NCBI GenBank assembly: GCA_934120045.1
Contig: CAKOTF010000005.1
Span: 33,195 to 97,194 of the forward strand
Length of the DNA: 64,000 nucleotides
Direction: 5' to 3'
Source of the DNA: an uncultured Clostridia bacterium
GTDB lineage: Bacteria > Bacillota > Clostridia > TANB77 > CAG-508
A program made the translations under genes and the position numbers. Each line of letters starts with the position of its first letter. Positions within the stretch are counted from its first letter, which is position 1. The notes under the pieces are model-generated. The model was given only the letters and a program-made list of their open reading frames with translations. It did no database searches and was not told the origin of the DNA. Below, piece after piece: positions 9,327 through 19,172 of this stretch.

Positions 9327-10181
9327 CTAATACTCCTCCATTTCCTTCTTATAGAAGTCACTGTTATAGTATTCATTCCAACAATTCGAAGTAAATGTTC
9401 CAATTTCATCATATTCTTCATCTGTTAACGGCATCTTGGTGTAGCCTTCCCATTTATAGCCTTCATACCACTTTCCATCAACTTTGGCAAAAATGCTATA
9501 GGACTCATCATAAGGCCAATGAAAAGAACCAACAATAATATTTTCGATGTCATCAACTTGCGTCCATTCTTTGACATAGCTGATAATTTTACTTTCCATG
9601 TCCTTATTGGTCATGATATGGCTTTCACACCATTCTACTGTACCAATTTGAACCTCAGAGCCATGTTGAAGCTCCTCATCTGTTCTCAGCACGACGTATT
9701 CAAAGTTATTTTCTTTCTTTTTGCACTCCTCCTTTAGCCGTTCATAGAGTTCCTCAGTCAAACTATCACCTGCACTAACAGTAATGTAATAACTATAGCA
9801 TTTATCATTGGTTGCATAAAATCCTCTAAGTTCATATGATGTATCTTCATATTTACCATTAAAGAAATATTCAGCAACTACAACATCTGCGTTTGCATTA
9901 TCATTAATGAATTGCTTAAGACATTGCCTTATTTCCTCATTACTTCCTAACTCCTCTTCTGAAAATGTATAAGTTACCAAATTTTGATTTTCATAGTCCC
10001 CCAAGCTATATCCAGAAGGACCAATTTCAACTATAACATTACACTCTTGGCTGTGAACGATATCCTCCTTCTTGCCACATGCTACAAGCATGCTAGTCAT
10101 CATCATCAAAGCAATGGCAATGAAAACAGATGCAAAACGCTTGTAGAAATTGTTAACGGACACAATGTTAGTACTAAACAT
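9327..10181 (-). CDS. Predicted lipoprotein, function unknown
   Basis: The start is set at the ATG at 10181, preceded by AGGAG with 8-nt spacing, rather than 60 nt further upstream. The 284-residue product has a lipoprotein signal: basic/hydrophobic residues 14-31, then lipobox LVAC with Cys35. The rest is an acidic extracytoplasmic domain rich in Glu, Tyr and Asp with no recognised family. The gene stands alone, with a consensus promoter (10268-10296) and its own terminator. Base composition is clearly less AT-rich than its neighbours, which suggests recent acquisition. Confidence 0.75.
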   Translation of the reverse strand: MFSTNIVSVNNFYKRFASVFIAIALMMMTSMLVACGKKEDIVHSQECNVIVEIGPSGYSLGDYENQNLVTYTFSEEELGSNEEIRQCLKQFINDNANADVVVAEYFFNGKYEDTSYELRGFYATNDKCYSYYITVSAGDSLTEELYERLKEECKKKENNFEYVVLRTDEELQHGSEVQIGTVEWCESHIMTNKDMESKIISYVKEWTQVDDIENIIVGSFHWPYDESYSIFAKVDGKWYEGYKWEGYTKMPLTDEEYDEIGTFTSNCWNEYYNSDFYKKEMEEY

Positions 10182-10216
10182 GTCGCATACTCCTATTCTT
10201 GGTTCGTTGTTTTTTT

Positions 10217-10296
10217 CACCTGTAATTAGGTGAGCATTCATATATAAGGTTTTACCTCATACCACATATTATAACATGCAAGTATAATTATGTCAA
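10217..10296 (-). promoter_or_regulatory. Consensus promoter and leader palindrome of lipoprotein gene
   Basis: Minus-strand TTGACA (10291-10296), 17-bp spacer, TATAAT (10268-10273). The 5' leader holds a palindrome TCACCT-6-AGGTGA (10217-10234), which could be a repressor site or a small hairpin. Confidence 0.75.
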
Positions 10297-10312
10297 TTTT
10301 ATATTTCTTATG

Positions 10313-11266
10313 TTACTCAAATTTCTTTCCAACTTCTAGAGCATTTCCTCTTAAAAAATCACCAATATTCATTTTTTTGGCATTTTCAGCCTGAATTTCA
10401 AGAACTTTAATTATACCATCTTTAGCTTTTATATATAATCCTTCTTTACTATCTGATTTTATAATTGTTCCATTATCTTTATTTTCATATTCTGACTGAC
10501 TTGGTAATATTTCAACTTTCCAGAACTTAAATTTTTTTTCATCTAAAAACGAGTATGTTCCCATTATAGGATTTAATCCTCTAACTAGATTTTTTATTTC
10601 TGATACAGATTTATTTTGCCAATCAATTTTTGACATTTCTTTATCAAGCATTGGTGCAAGTGTAAAATTATCACCTTGTGGAATTCTTGGAGCTGTTCCT
10701 TTTTCAATTTGTTTTAATGTTTCAACTAATAAATTTGCTCCTATTTTTGAAAGTCTATTCCATAACTCTCCTGTAGTTTCATCTTCGCCAATTTTCACTT
10801 TTTCCGTTAATATCATGTCACCTGTATCCATACCAATATCCATGTACATTGTAGTAACACCTGTTTCTTTATCTCCATTTAGTACTGACCATTGAATTGG
10901 TGCTGCTCCTCTATATTTAGGAAGAAGTGATGCATGAACATTTACACAACCATATTGAGGTATATCTAATATTTCTTTTGGCAATATTTTTCCATATGCA
11001 ACAACACATATTATATCAGGATTTAAAGATTTTATTTCATTTATAAATTCTTCATTTTTCTTTACTTTTTCTGGCTGAAATACTGGTAAATTCTTTTCAA
11101 TAGCAAACTCTTTAACAGGTGTTGCAATCATTTTCATTCCTCTTCCTTTTGGCTTGTCTACATTTGTAACAACTGCTAAAATGTCATGTCCAGCATTATA
11201 TATTGCTTCTAATGAATCTCTTGCAAAGTCTGGAGTTCCCATAAAAACTATTTTCATTTTTATCAC
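10313..11266 (-). CDS. fmt: Methionyl-tRNA formyltransferase
   Basis: Transfers a formyl group from 10-formyl-tetrahydrofolate to Met-tRNA(fMet) for translation initiation. Near the N-terminus it reads MKIVFMGTPDFA. The formyltransferase core motif HASLLPKYRGAAPIQ carries the catalytic-type His, followed by TGVTTMYMDIGMDTGDM and a C-terminal OB-like domain. The 317-residue length is normal. Two starts are possible: GTG at 11266 or ATG at 11257. AGGAAGG lies 3 nt before the GTG and 12 nt before the ATG, so neither spacing is ideal, though the homologous start is the ATG. It follows rsmA after 11 nt, in a housekeeping operon. Confidence 0.95.
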   Translation of the reverse strand: MIKMKIVFMGTPDFARDSLEAIYNAGHDILAVVTNVDKPKGRGMKMIATPVKEFAIEKNLPVFQPEKVKKNEEFINEIKSLNPDIICVVAYGKILPKEILDIPQYGCVNVHASLLPKYRGAAPIQWSVLNGDKETGVTTMYMDIGMDTGDMILTEKVKIGEDETTGELWNRLSKIGANLLVETLKQIEKGTAPRIPQGDNFTLAPMLDKEMSKIDWQNKSVSEIKNLVRGLNPIMGTYSFLDEKKFKFWKVEILPSQSEYENKDNGTIIKSDSKEGLYIKAKDGIIKVLEIQAENAKKMNIGDFLRGNALEVGKKFE

Positions 11267-11277
11267 ATTCCTTCCTA

Positions 11278-12138
11278 TTATTTTGATATTTCTTTTGCTA
11301 ATTCAGCATAATTTTCAATTGTTAAATTTTCAGCTCTAACATTTTCATTTAGACCTAGTTTATTCAAAATCTTTATTCCTTCTTGTTTACTAATAAAAAC
11401 TTGTGCATTTGTCAAAGCATTTAATAATGTTTTTCTTCTTTGCATAAAAGCACTTTTTATTATCATAAACATTACCTTTGGATTTTCTACTTTAACAACA
11501 GGCTCTTTTCTTATTTTCATTTTTATAACTTCTGATGTCACTTCTGGCTCAGGTATAAATGAACTATTAGGCACTTCCATAATTTTTTCTGAATCACAAT
11601 AATAATATATTGTATATGTTATAGCACCCGTATTTTTTCCACTTGGAATTTCTATTAACCTATCTGCAACTTCTTTTTGAATCATTACTGTTATACTTTC
11701 TATATCTAGTTTTTCTTCTAATAATTTCATTATAATTGGAGTTGTAATATAATATGGCAAATTAGCTACTATCTTTACATTTTTGATTTTTTCATTTTCT
11801 TTATTTTCTTTAATTATTTTATTAAGATCAACTTTTAAGACATCATCATTTATAATTTCAAAATTAGAATATTTTTCAAATCTATCTTCTAATATTTCTA
11901 TCATTTTTCTATCTAATTCTATACATAATACTTTTCCTGCTTTTTCTAATAAATACTTTGTTAATGTTCCAAGTCCTGGTCCTATTTCTATTACCATATC
12001 GTCTTGAGAAATTTCACTACTATTAACAATATTTTCAACAACTTCATTATTTATCAAAAAGTTTTGCCCTAAATCTTTATTAGCTCTAATACCATACTTT
12101 TTCATTATATTTCTTGTTTCTTCAACTAAATTTGCCAT
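11278..12138 (-). CDS. rsmA: 16S rRNA (adenine1518/1519-N6) dimethyltransferase
   Basis: KsgA-family enzyme that dimethylates two adenines in helix 45 of 16S rRNA during 30S maturation. The start is the ATG at 12138 (MANLVEETRNIMKKYG) behind AAGGAGGG; the open frame upstream of it is unsupported. Motifs: LGQNFLIN at the N-terminus, SAM-binding EIGPGLGTLT, and catalytic NLPYYITTPI. The 286-residue length is normal for the family. It is transcribed with fmt and downstream of a membrane protein gene and argS. Confidence 0.95.
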   Translation of the reverse strand: MANLVEETRNIMKKYGIRANKDLGQNFLINNEVVENIVNSSEISQDDMVIEIGPGLGTLTKYLLEKAGKVLCIELDRKMIEILEDRFEKYSNFEIINDDVLKVDLNKIIKENKENEKIKNVKIVANLPYYITTPIIMKLLEEKLDIESITVMIQKEVADRLIEIPSGKNTGAITYTIYYYCDSEKIMEVPNSSFIPEPEVTSEVIKMKIRKEPVVKVENPKVMFMIIKSAFMQRRKTLLNALTNAQVFISKQEGIKILNKLGLNENVRAENLTIENYAELAKEISK

Positions 12139-12191
12139 TACCAAAACCCTCCTTAAAGATATAGAAAGGCTAAAAATTAAACTTTTCAGCC

Positions 12192-13256
12192 TTATGATTC
12201 TACATTTGAAACTACACATGTTCCATTTGCATATTTTAATGTTATATTTTGTTTTAATGTTATATAATTATTCATATTTTGTTTTTCAATTTCATATGTT
12301 GTTTCATTACCTTTTATGGTTCTTTCTGTTATTTGATTAATCATATAATCATTCTGTTTTCCTGTTGTCTCTTTCATATATAAGACACCATTATAATTTA
12401 TAAATTCACTAAATTTACGTTTCAACACATCACTTGTCATATATTTTGTCATTGCATCTTCAAAATCAGAATATTTAATTCCTGTAAATGTATATTCTGA
12501 ATATTCCTCTGGCAATTGTTCTTCTGGTTCTTCGACAGTTTTTGAAAGATTTAAACTACTTAATAGATATTTTGTTCCTCCTGCCTTTAAATTAACATAT
12601 TTATCATAATTATAAATTGTTTTCTGAGCTAAATCTTCTGGAATTCTTTCCGCAAATTTCACTGTCATAACAGTTCTCATTGCTTCATTATAATATTGTT
12701 CATATAAACTTTTTTCTCCTGTAATTTCAATTGCATACATATATCCATCTTTCATTATTGCTAGAATTTTTGCTTTTTGCTCTTTGTTTTCGGCATCAAA
12801 CTGCCTCCATTGAACATCATCAATTAATTGTATTTTTGTATATTCTATATTTGAATATACAGAATGTTCTAACATTTGTGTTTTTAATTCATCATTTGTC
12901 ATACTGCTTTTTTCAAGATAAACATTTATTCTAATATCATCTGTAGTTCCATCTTCATTTTGTTTTATAGGTCCTTGTATATAAAATATTATTGAACCAT
13001 TTTGTTTTTCTACAACTTTCCATGAATCTGATAATTTTCCTATATCTAAACTTATTACATTATTTGAATATATTTTTTCTTCTGTTTGTTCTTCTGTTAT
13101 ATTTTCAGTCGAATTAATATTTTCATTTTGATTATTTTCAGCTTTTGTTTTTTCTTTAGAAAAGTTTTTAAAAGCAAATATAATGCAACATATTCCAATA
13201 ATGATTAAAAGTAAAGTTCCAAAATTCATTTCAAATGCTTTTTTCTTCTTTCCCAT
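12192..13256 (-). CDS. Membrane-anchored protein of unknown function
   Basis: 354 residues. A basic start (MGKKKKAFEMN) leads into one membrane helix (about 12-32), then a Glu/Asn/Thr-rich linker (33-62) and an extracytoplasmic domain with alternating beta-type segments to the C-terminus. There is no catalytic motif or named family. It lies between argS (16-nt gap) and rsmA (53-nt gap). A 12-bp hairpin with AAGGCU/AGCCUU arms at about 12163-12191, just after its stop, could attenuate transcription into rsmA-fmt. Confidence 0.7.
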   Translation of the reverse strand: MGKKKKAFEMNFGTLLLIIIGICCIIFAFKNFSKEKTKAENNQNENINSTENITEEQTEEKIYSNNVISLDIGKLSDSWKVVEKQNGSIIFYIQGPIKQNEDGTTDDIRINVYLEKSSMTNDELKTQMLEHSVYSNIEYTKIQLIDDVQWRQFDAENKEQKAKILAIMKDGYMYAIEITGEKSLYEQYYNEAMRTVMTVKFAERIPEDLAQKTIYNYDKYVNLKAGGTKYLLSSLNLSKTVEEPEEQLPEEYSEYTFTGIKYSDFEDAMTKYMTSDVLKRKFSEFINYNGVLYMKETTGKQNDYMINQITERTIKGNETTYEIEKQNMNNYITLKQNITLKYANGTCVVSNVES

Positions 13257-13272
13257 TTTACTTTTTTCCCTT

Positions 13273-14979
13273 CTACATTTTATTTGGCATTTGTATTCCT
13301 AATAAATTTGCACCAGTTTTTAATACTTTACCAGTTGCATATGTTAAAAATACTCTTGTATTTTGTATATCTTTATTATCTGTAATAATTTTGTTTTCAT
13401 TATAAAAATTACTATATGCTTTTGCAACATCTATCAAATATCTTGATAATATTGATGGTTCATTTTTTTCTGTTACTTGTATTAAAATATTTTCAAAATT
13501 ATATATTAATTTTAATATTTTACTTGAATATTCATCTAATAAATATTTTGCATCAACATCTTCAATTTTTGGAACTCCTCCTGCTTTTTCAATAACACTT
13601 TTTGTTCTTACATAAGTATATTGAATATATGGTCCTGTTTCTCCTTGAAAGTTTAATACCTTGTCCCAATTAAATATTTCATCTTTTACCCTGCTATTTG
13701 CTAAATCATTAAATACAACTGCACCAATTCCAACTTTTTTTGCTATATCATCTTTATCTTCTAAATCAGGATTTTTTTCTTCTATAACTTTCTTTGCTCT
13801 TTCTATTGCTTCATTTAATAAATCTTCAAGTTTTACTACATTTCCTTCTCTTGTTGACATTTTTCCTGTTTCAAGTAATACCATTCCATAAGATACATGT
13901 TCTAATCCTTTGATATATTTTTCATCAAGTCCTAATAATTTGGCAACTTCAAATATTTGTCTGAAATGTAAAACTTGTTCATATGATGTTACATATAATG
14001 CTTTATCATAATCATATGTACGTGCTCTATAAAGTATTGCTGCTAAGTCTCTTGTTGCATATGTTGATGAACCATTTGATTTTTCAATTAGACATGGTGC
14101 CATTCCATAATCTTCTAAATCAATTATTCTTGCTCCTTGTGATTCTACTAATTTTCCACTTTTCTCTAATAAGTCGATAACCTCACCCATTTTATCTGTA
14201 TAAAATGATTCTCCATTCCAAGAATCAAATTTTGTTCCAAGTATATCATAAACTTTTTGAAATTCTCTTAAACTTAAATCTTTAAATTTAGTCCATAATT
14301 CAACACACTCAGGATCTCCATCTTCTAATTTTTTAAAATTATCTCTACATGCTTCTAAAACACTTTCATCTTCTTTGCATAAATTTGAAATTCTAACATA
14401 TATTTCTGTTAATTTTTCGATAGGGTTTTCATCAAGATTATATTCTGTTCCCCATCTTTTATATCCTTCTATTAATTTTCCAAATTGTGTTCCATAATCT
14501 CCTAAATGGTTTATTCCTGTAACATTATATCCTAAATATTTATAAATATTATATAATGCTGAACCTATTACTGTTGTTCTTAAATGTCCTATATGAAATG
14601 TTTTTGCAATATTAGGTGATGAATAATCTATTACTATATTTTTACCATTTCCAATTTTTGATTTTCCATATTCTTCATTTTCGTCAACTTCTTGAAGAAT
14701 CTCTTTTGCAAGTGTTTCCTTATTTACAAAAAAGTTAAGATATCCTCCAACAACTTCAATCTTTTCTACATATTTTTCTGATATGTTTACATTTGCTTTT
14801 ATATCATCTGCAATTACATTTGGTGATTTTCTTAGTGTTTTTGCAAGTTTGAAACAAGGAAATGCATAATCTCCATTTCCTTGTTCTTTTGGAACTTCTA
14901 TAAATCCTTTAATTTCGTTAACTTCTATATTTGTTATTTGTGCAATTGATTCTGCTATTATTTGTTTAAAATCTATCAT
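13273..14979 (-). CDS. argS: Arginyl-tRNA synthetase
   Basis: Class I aminoacyl-tRNA synthetase. The start is set at the ATG at 14979 (MIDFKQIIAESI), which has AAAGGA 12 nt upstream; a TTG at 15000 in frame is less likely. The product has 568 residues. It has the ArgS N-terminal add-1 domain, the HIGH motif as FHIGHLR near residue 130, the KMSKS counterpart as KMSTREGN near 375, and the DALR anticodon-binding domain ending in GIQMPNKM. Gene order cysS-argS on one strand with short gaps suggests an operon. Confidence 0.96.
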   Translation of the reverse strand: MIDFKQIIAESIAQITNIEVNEIKGFIEVPKEQGNGDYAFPCFKLAKTLRKSPNVIADDIKANVNISEKYVEKIEVVGGYLNFFVNKETLAKEILQEVDENEEYGKSKIGNGKNIVIDYSSPNIAKTFHIGHLRTTVIGSALYNIYKYLGYNVTGINHLGDYGTQFGKLIEGYKRWGTEYNLDENPIEKLTEIYVRISNLCKEDESVLEACRDNFKKLEDGDPECVELWTKFKDLSLREFQKVYDILGTKFDSWNGESFYTDKMGEVIDLLEKSGKLVESQGARIIDLEDYGMAPCLIEKSNGSSTYATRDLAAILYRARTYDYDKALYVTSYEQVLHFRQIFEVAKLLGLDEKYIKGLEHVSYGMVLLETGKMSTREGNVVKLEDLLNEAIERAKKVIEEKNPDLEDKDDIAKKVGIGAVVFNDLANSRVKDEIFNWDKVLNFQGETGPYIQYTYVRTKSVIEKAGGVPKIEDVDAKYLLDEYSSKILKLIYNFENILIQVTEKNEPSILSRYLIDVAKAYSNFYNENKIITDNKDIQNTRVFLTYATGKVLKTGANLLGIQMPNKM

Positions 14980-15008
14980 AATTCTTAATATTCCTTTCAA
15001 TATTGCAT

Positions 15009-16388
15009 TTATTTTTTAAGAACTTCTGTTCCATCTTTGGTATCTTTTACTATATATCCTTTTTCAGCTATTAGATCTCTTAATCTATCTGATTCATTCC
15101 AATTTTTATCACTTCTAGCTTGTTTTCTTTCTTCTACTAAATCTAAAATTTCTTGTGGTATTTTTGTTTCTTGTACTTCATCAATTTTTATTCCTAGTAC
15201 TGTATCAAACTTTTTAAGTAATTGTGCTATTTTAGGTGATTTTTCAGGATATTTAACTGCTTCCCATACAACACTTAATGCAAGTGGCATATTCATATCA
15301 TCATTTATTGCTTGATGAAATCTATTTTCCATATCTGCAATTATTTCATCAGATATATCTGAATTTCCATTTAAGTGTTTTTGATATCCTTCTCTTAAAC
15401 GAATAAGAGATGTATTTGCTGATTCAATTCCTTCCCATGTAAAGTTTAATTTTCCTCTATAATGACATGAATAATTAAACAATCTATATGCAAGTGGACT
15501 ATATCCTCTAGCAATTATATCATCAATTAAATATGTATTTCCAAGACTTTTTGACATTTTTCCACCATTTATTAATAGATATTCTCCATGTATCCAATAA
15601 TGTGCTGGATTTTTGCCACAAGCTCCTTTATTTTGTGCAATTTCGTTTTCATGGTGTGTTGGTACTAAATCAATTCCACCTGTATGTATATCAAATTCCT
15701 CTCCAAGATATTTTGTGCTCATTGCTGAACATTCAATATGCCATCCTGGATAACTTGGTCCCCATGGGCTATCCCATTTCATTAAATGATTTGCTGGTGC
15801 TTTTATCCATAATGCGAAATCATATGGATTTCTTTTTTCTGGATCTATATCAACTCTTGCTCCTGCTTTTTGATCATTTAAGTTTATTCCTGATAAAATT
15901 CCATATTTATCTAATTTTGAAACATCAAAATATATAGCTGTAGAAGTTTCATATGCATACCCATTTTTTATTATTTTTTGAACCATTTCCAACATTTCTT
16001 TTATATGATCTGTTGCTTTACATACAACTTCAGGAGTTTCAATATTTAATCTTTCTAAATCTCTGAAAAATAATTTTGTATAATGTTCTGCTATCTCTAA
16101 AGGACTTTTGTGTTCTTCTCTAGCAGATTTTAACATTTTGTCTTCTCCTTCGTCTCCATCTGATACTAAATGTCCTACATCTGTAATATTCATTACATGT
16201 TTTAATTCATATCCATTATATTTTAAAACTCTTCTTAATGTATCATTTAATAAGTTTGTTCTCATATTTCCTATTGTTGCATCTTTATATACTGTTGGTC
16301 CACAAGAATATATTTTAACTTTTCCTTCTTCAATTGGTTTAAATAAATCTTTTTGTTTTGTTAATGTGTTGTAAAAATAAATATCCAT
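15009..16388 (-). CDS. cysS: Cysteinyl-tRNA synthetase
   Basis: Class I synthetase of 459 residues. The N-terminal CGPTVYKDATIGNMR holds the zinc-ligand Cys and the HIGH-like motif as TIGN. Zinc-site residues recur in HIECSAMS and HHENEIAQ, and GGKMSKSLGN is the KMSKS loop. It starts MDIYFYNTLTKQK and sits 29 nt ahead of argS. Just upstream lies a perfect 11-bp hairpin (16420-16446) after the PBP-type gene; transcription may run through. Confidence 0.96.
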   Translation of the reverse strand: MDIYFYNTLTKQKDLFKPIEEGKVKIYSCGPTVYKDATIGNMRTNLLNDTLRRVLKYNGYELKHVMNITDVGHLVSDGDEGEDKMLKSAREEHKSPLEIAEHYTKLFFRDLERLNIETPEVVCKATDHIKEMLEMVQKIIKNGYAYETSTAIYFDVSKLDKYGILSGINLNDQKAGARVDIDPEKRNPYDFALWIKAPANHLMKWDSPWGPSYPGWHIECSAMSTKYLGEEFDIHTGGIDLVPTHHENEIAQNKGACGKNPAHYWIHGEYLLINGGKMSKSLGNTYLIDDIIARGYSPLAYRLFNYSCHYRGKLNFTWEGIESANTSLIRLREGYQKHLNGNSDISDEIIADMENRFHQAINDDMNMPLALSVVWEAVKYPEKSPKIAQLLKKFDTVLGIKIDEVQETKIPQEILDLVEERKQARSDKNWNESDRLRDLIAEKGYIVKDTKDGTEVLKK

Positions 16389-16419
16389 ATATGCCTTCCT
16401 TTCTATTCTATTTTATGCT

Positions 16420-16446
16420 TTTTGCCTCACATATTGTGAGGCAAAA
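16420..16446. other. Perfect hairpin between PBP gene and cysS
   Basis: 11-bp stem TTTTGCCTCAC / GTGAGGCAAAA, 5-nt loop. On the minus strand the stem is followed by A residues rather than U, so if it stops transcription it is not by the classical mechanism. Confidence 0.5.
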
Positions 16447-16450
16447 TTAT

Positions 16451-18085
16451 CTATTCTTCAGTATTTGTATCTTCTTCTGGTAAATCTGGGACTGTATTAT
16501 CATTTCCAGATGGTTTTGTACTTTCTGTTGGTTTAGTACTCTCTGTTGGCTTTGTACTTGATGTATTTTCAGTTGGCTTTGTGCTTTCAGTTGGTTTTGT
16601 ACTTTCAGATGGCTTAGTGCTTTCTGTTGGTTTTGTACTTTCTGTCTTTTTGATTTCTGGTGCTTTATGAATATTACAATATTCTGTTGGTGCAGAGTTT
16701 TCCCTCTCCATTCCTTCTAATGTATTCCATAAACCTAATCTTTCTTTTTCTATTACATAACCAGTCTCTCTAACTTTTTTTGAATGCTCTGGGCAATATT
16801 GATTTGCTAATAATCCAGACTCTGTACAAATTGTATATGTTCCTTGATGTGCATCACAAGTTTCTGGTAGTTTTCCTTCTACAAATATTTCTGAATATGT
16901 ATCTGTACATTTATCTGAAGCTAACATTCCACTTGTTCTACATACTCGTGCTGAAACAATTCCGTCTGGTTGTTTGAATGTTGATTTTTCTAATTCACTA
17001 TGTATTTCTTTCATTATATTAGCAAATATTAAACCTGATGATTGTTTACTTAATTTTGTAATTGTTCTTGGTTCATCAAAAGCATATAATACAGCACATG
17101 AATAATAGTTTGTAAATCCACACATCCATCTCTCTTTATCTTCATTTGTTGTTCCTGTTTTGGCTGCTAAATCCATTCCACTAATTCTTGTATATGTTGC
17201 TGTTCCTTTTGAATCATTAACTACTGATTTCATTAAATCTTTTACTATATATGCTGTTTGTTCAGAACAAACTCTTTCTGTTGTTTGGTTTGGTTCTAAT
17301 ACTGTATTTCCATTAGAATCTACAGCTTTTGTATAAAATGTTGGTTTTATATATACTCCATCATTTGAAACCATTGCATATGCCGCAGCCATTTCCAATG
17401 GACTTATACCATATGTAAATCCACCAATTGCAATAGATGCTAAATTATTATCTTTTTCATCATCTAATGTAGATACACCCATTTTCTTTAAATATTCAAT
17501 ACCTTTTGTTGGTGTTAATTCTGCTTGAACCTTTATAAATGGTATGTTTTGTGATGTTGTTAATGCTGTTCTTATTGAACATTTTCCGGTATATCTATTA
17601 TAATTTTTTGGTGTCCATGTTCCTCCAAATGTTGTTTTTGTGTCTAAATATACTGTTGCAGGTGTTATTATTCCTTCTTCAATTCCTGGTAATACATCTG
17701 ATAATGGTTTTATTGATGACCCTGTTTGCCTTGGACTATTTATTCTATTTAATCCTCTTGCTGTTGTTTTTTCTCCTAATTGTCCAACAGCTCCAACTAC
17801 ATACCCTGTTGATGGTTCTATTATAACAGCTGCTGCTTCTGCTACAATTCCATTTTCATTAGAATCTGTTATAATATTTCCCTTTGCATCTTTGGCATAT
17901 AATGTATATTTATCTTCAGCCATTTCATTTTCCATTATTTTTTGAATATCAGAATCTTGTGTCGAATATATTCTTAGACCACTTGTATTCAAATATGTTT
18001 CTGCTGCTGTTTTAGAAATATTCTTTTCTTCTGCTATTTGTTCTATTAATTGAGTAATTAATGCATCTGTATGTGATGAATACAC
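16451..18085 (-). pseudogene. Class A PBP, C-terminal transpeptidase half (frameshifted)
   Basis: Transpeptidase part of a bifunctional penicillin-binding protein that cross-links peptidoglycan. Active-site motifs: SSIK (the SxxK box, within GSSIKPLSD), SQN and KTGT. A Cys-containing segment (about 385-470) precedes a Thr/Lys/Pro/Ser-rich tail. The frame remains open upstream of the given start to about 18169 and reads GSINQEEYDSAVAEVEAG, which continues the glycosyltransferase half at 18144-19040. Removing one base near 18170-18179 would join them into a normal 862-residue PBP1A. The GTG at 18085 has no good ribosome-binding site, so a separate protein is unlikely. The catalytic boxes are intact, so a sequencing indel or recoding remains possible. 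Confidence 0.8.
16511..16648. repeat. Coding ESTKPT-type repeats in PBP tail
   Basis: Low-complexity repeats of the 5-6-residue unit STKPTE, about nine units with small variations, form the external tail of the PBP. Repetitive wall-spanning tails of this kind vary in copy number between strains. Confidence 0.8.
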
Positions 18086-18143
18086 ATTTCCTTTTACTCC
18101 ATTTTCAAATTTGAATCCTGCTTCTACTTCTGCTACTGCTGAA

Positions 18144-19040
18144 TCATATTCTTCTTGATTTATAGATCCGCAATTTTTTCATTTGTCCTAATACTGTTTT
18201 GGTTCTCTTTTTTATTAATTCTGTGTGGTCTGTTTCAGAATATGGATTATATCTATTAGGTGAATTATTTATTCCTGCTAAAAATGCACATTGTGCTATA
18301 CTTAAATTTGAGGCATCTGTATTAAAATAATATTCTGCTCCTGTTTGAACTCCATAATTTCTGCCACCAACAAGAATTAAATTTAAATATAATTCTAATA
18401 TTTGATTTTTACTCAATTCGTTTTCTATTTGATATGCTTTTGCCCATTCTTTTACTTTTCTTAATACTCCCTCAATTCCACTGCTTTCTTTATCTTGTGT
18501 TATATTTTTTACTAACTGTTGTGTTATTGTACTTCCTCCACCTGCTGTTGACTTTCCAAAGTGTGTTACAAATGAAAGTACTGCTGCTGTTGTCCTTTTT
18601 AAATCAACTCCATGATGTTGATAAAATCTTTCATCTTCTATTGCTATGTAAGCTTTAGGTAAATATGGTGACATTTCATCTAATGTTATAATTTTTCTAC
18701 TTTCGTTTCCATTTAGTTCTGCTAAAACATTTTCATTTGAATCAACAATTACAGTATTTTCTATCATTGTTAATTTTGATAAATCTATTTTAAAATCGTC
18801 TCCCCAAAACCCATATATAAGTCCTATAGCAACACCTGCACCTATAACTATCATTAATATAATTAATACTAATAATATTTTTAAAGCAATTGCTAATTTT
18901 GGGTGCTTATATTTAAATTTCATTTTAGCATCTTTTTTTATTAGTTTATTATTTGCATTTTTTGTATTAGTTTTTTGGCTTTTCATATTTTTTTTATTTA
19001 AATCACTATGTTGTTTATTTTTTTTCTTTTTTTCTTTCAT
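18144..19040 (-). CDS. Class A PBP, N-terminal glycosyltransferase half
   Basis: GT51 peptidoglycan glycosyltransferase. A Lys-rich cytoplasmic tail (1-50) and a membrane helix (about 51-75) are followed by motifs EDERFYQHHG (catalytic Glu), GGSTITQQLVKN, RKVKEWAKA and the helix ELYLN. At the C-terminal end the protein runs out of homologous sequence (LRIYKSRRI, stop) at a frameshift beside an A6 run (18174-18179). The continuation lies in the -/+1 frame of the transpeptidase half downstream. If translated as is, it would be a membrane-bound glycosyltransferase without transpeptidase. Confidence 0.85.
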   Translation of the reverse strand: MKEKKKKNKQHSDLNKKNMKSQKTNTKNANNKLIKKDAKMKFKYKHPKLAIALKILLVLIILMIVIGAGVAIGLIYGFWGDDFKIDLSKLTMIENTVIVDSNENVLAELNGNESRKIITLDEMSPYLPKAYIAIEDERFYQHHGVDLKRTTAAVLSFVTHFGKSTAGGGSTITQQLVKNITQDKESSGIEGVLRKVKEWAKAYQIENELSKNQILELYLNLILVGGRNYGVQTGAEYYFNTDASNLSIAQCAFLAGINNSPNRYNPYSETDHTELIKKRTKTVLGQMKKLRIYKSRRI

Positions 19041-19172
19041 TAAAATATCCTTCCTTTCGCAAGAATTCGCTATTTTGAATATCTAAAATTTGCAAATACA
19101 TTATATTATATTTTTCAAAAAAAGAAAAGCTTTTTAAGAAATTCTTTATAATTTTTAAAAGCTTTTAAACAC

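Noticed and set aside
16420..16446. Perfect hairpin as a rho-independent terminator of the PBP gene
   Set aside because: A's rather than U's follow the stem on the transcribed strand; listed only as a hairpin.
16511..16648. Regular short repeats that might suggest a CRISPR or mobile repeat
   Set aside because: Unit is a coding STKPTE-like repeat with codon periodicity inside the PBP tail; no spacers.
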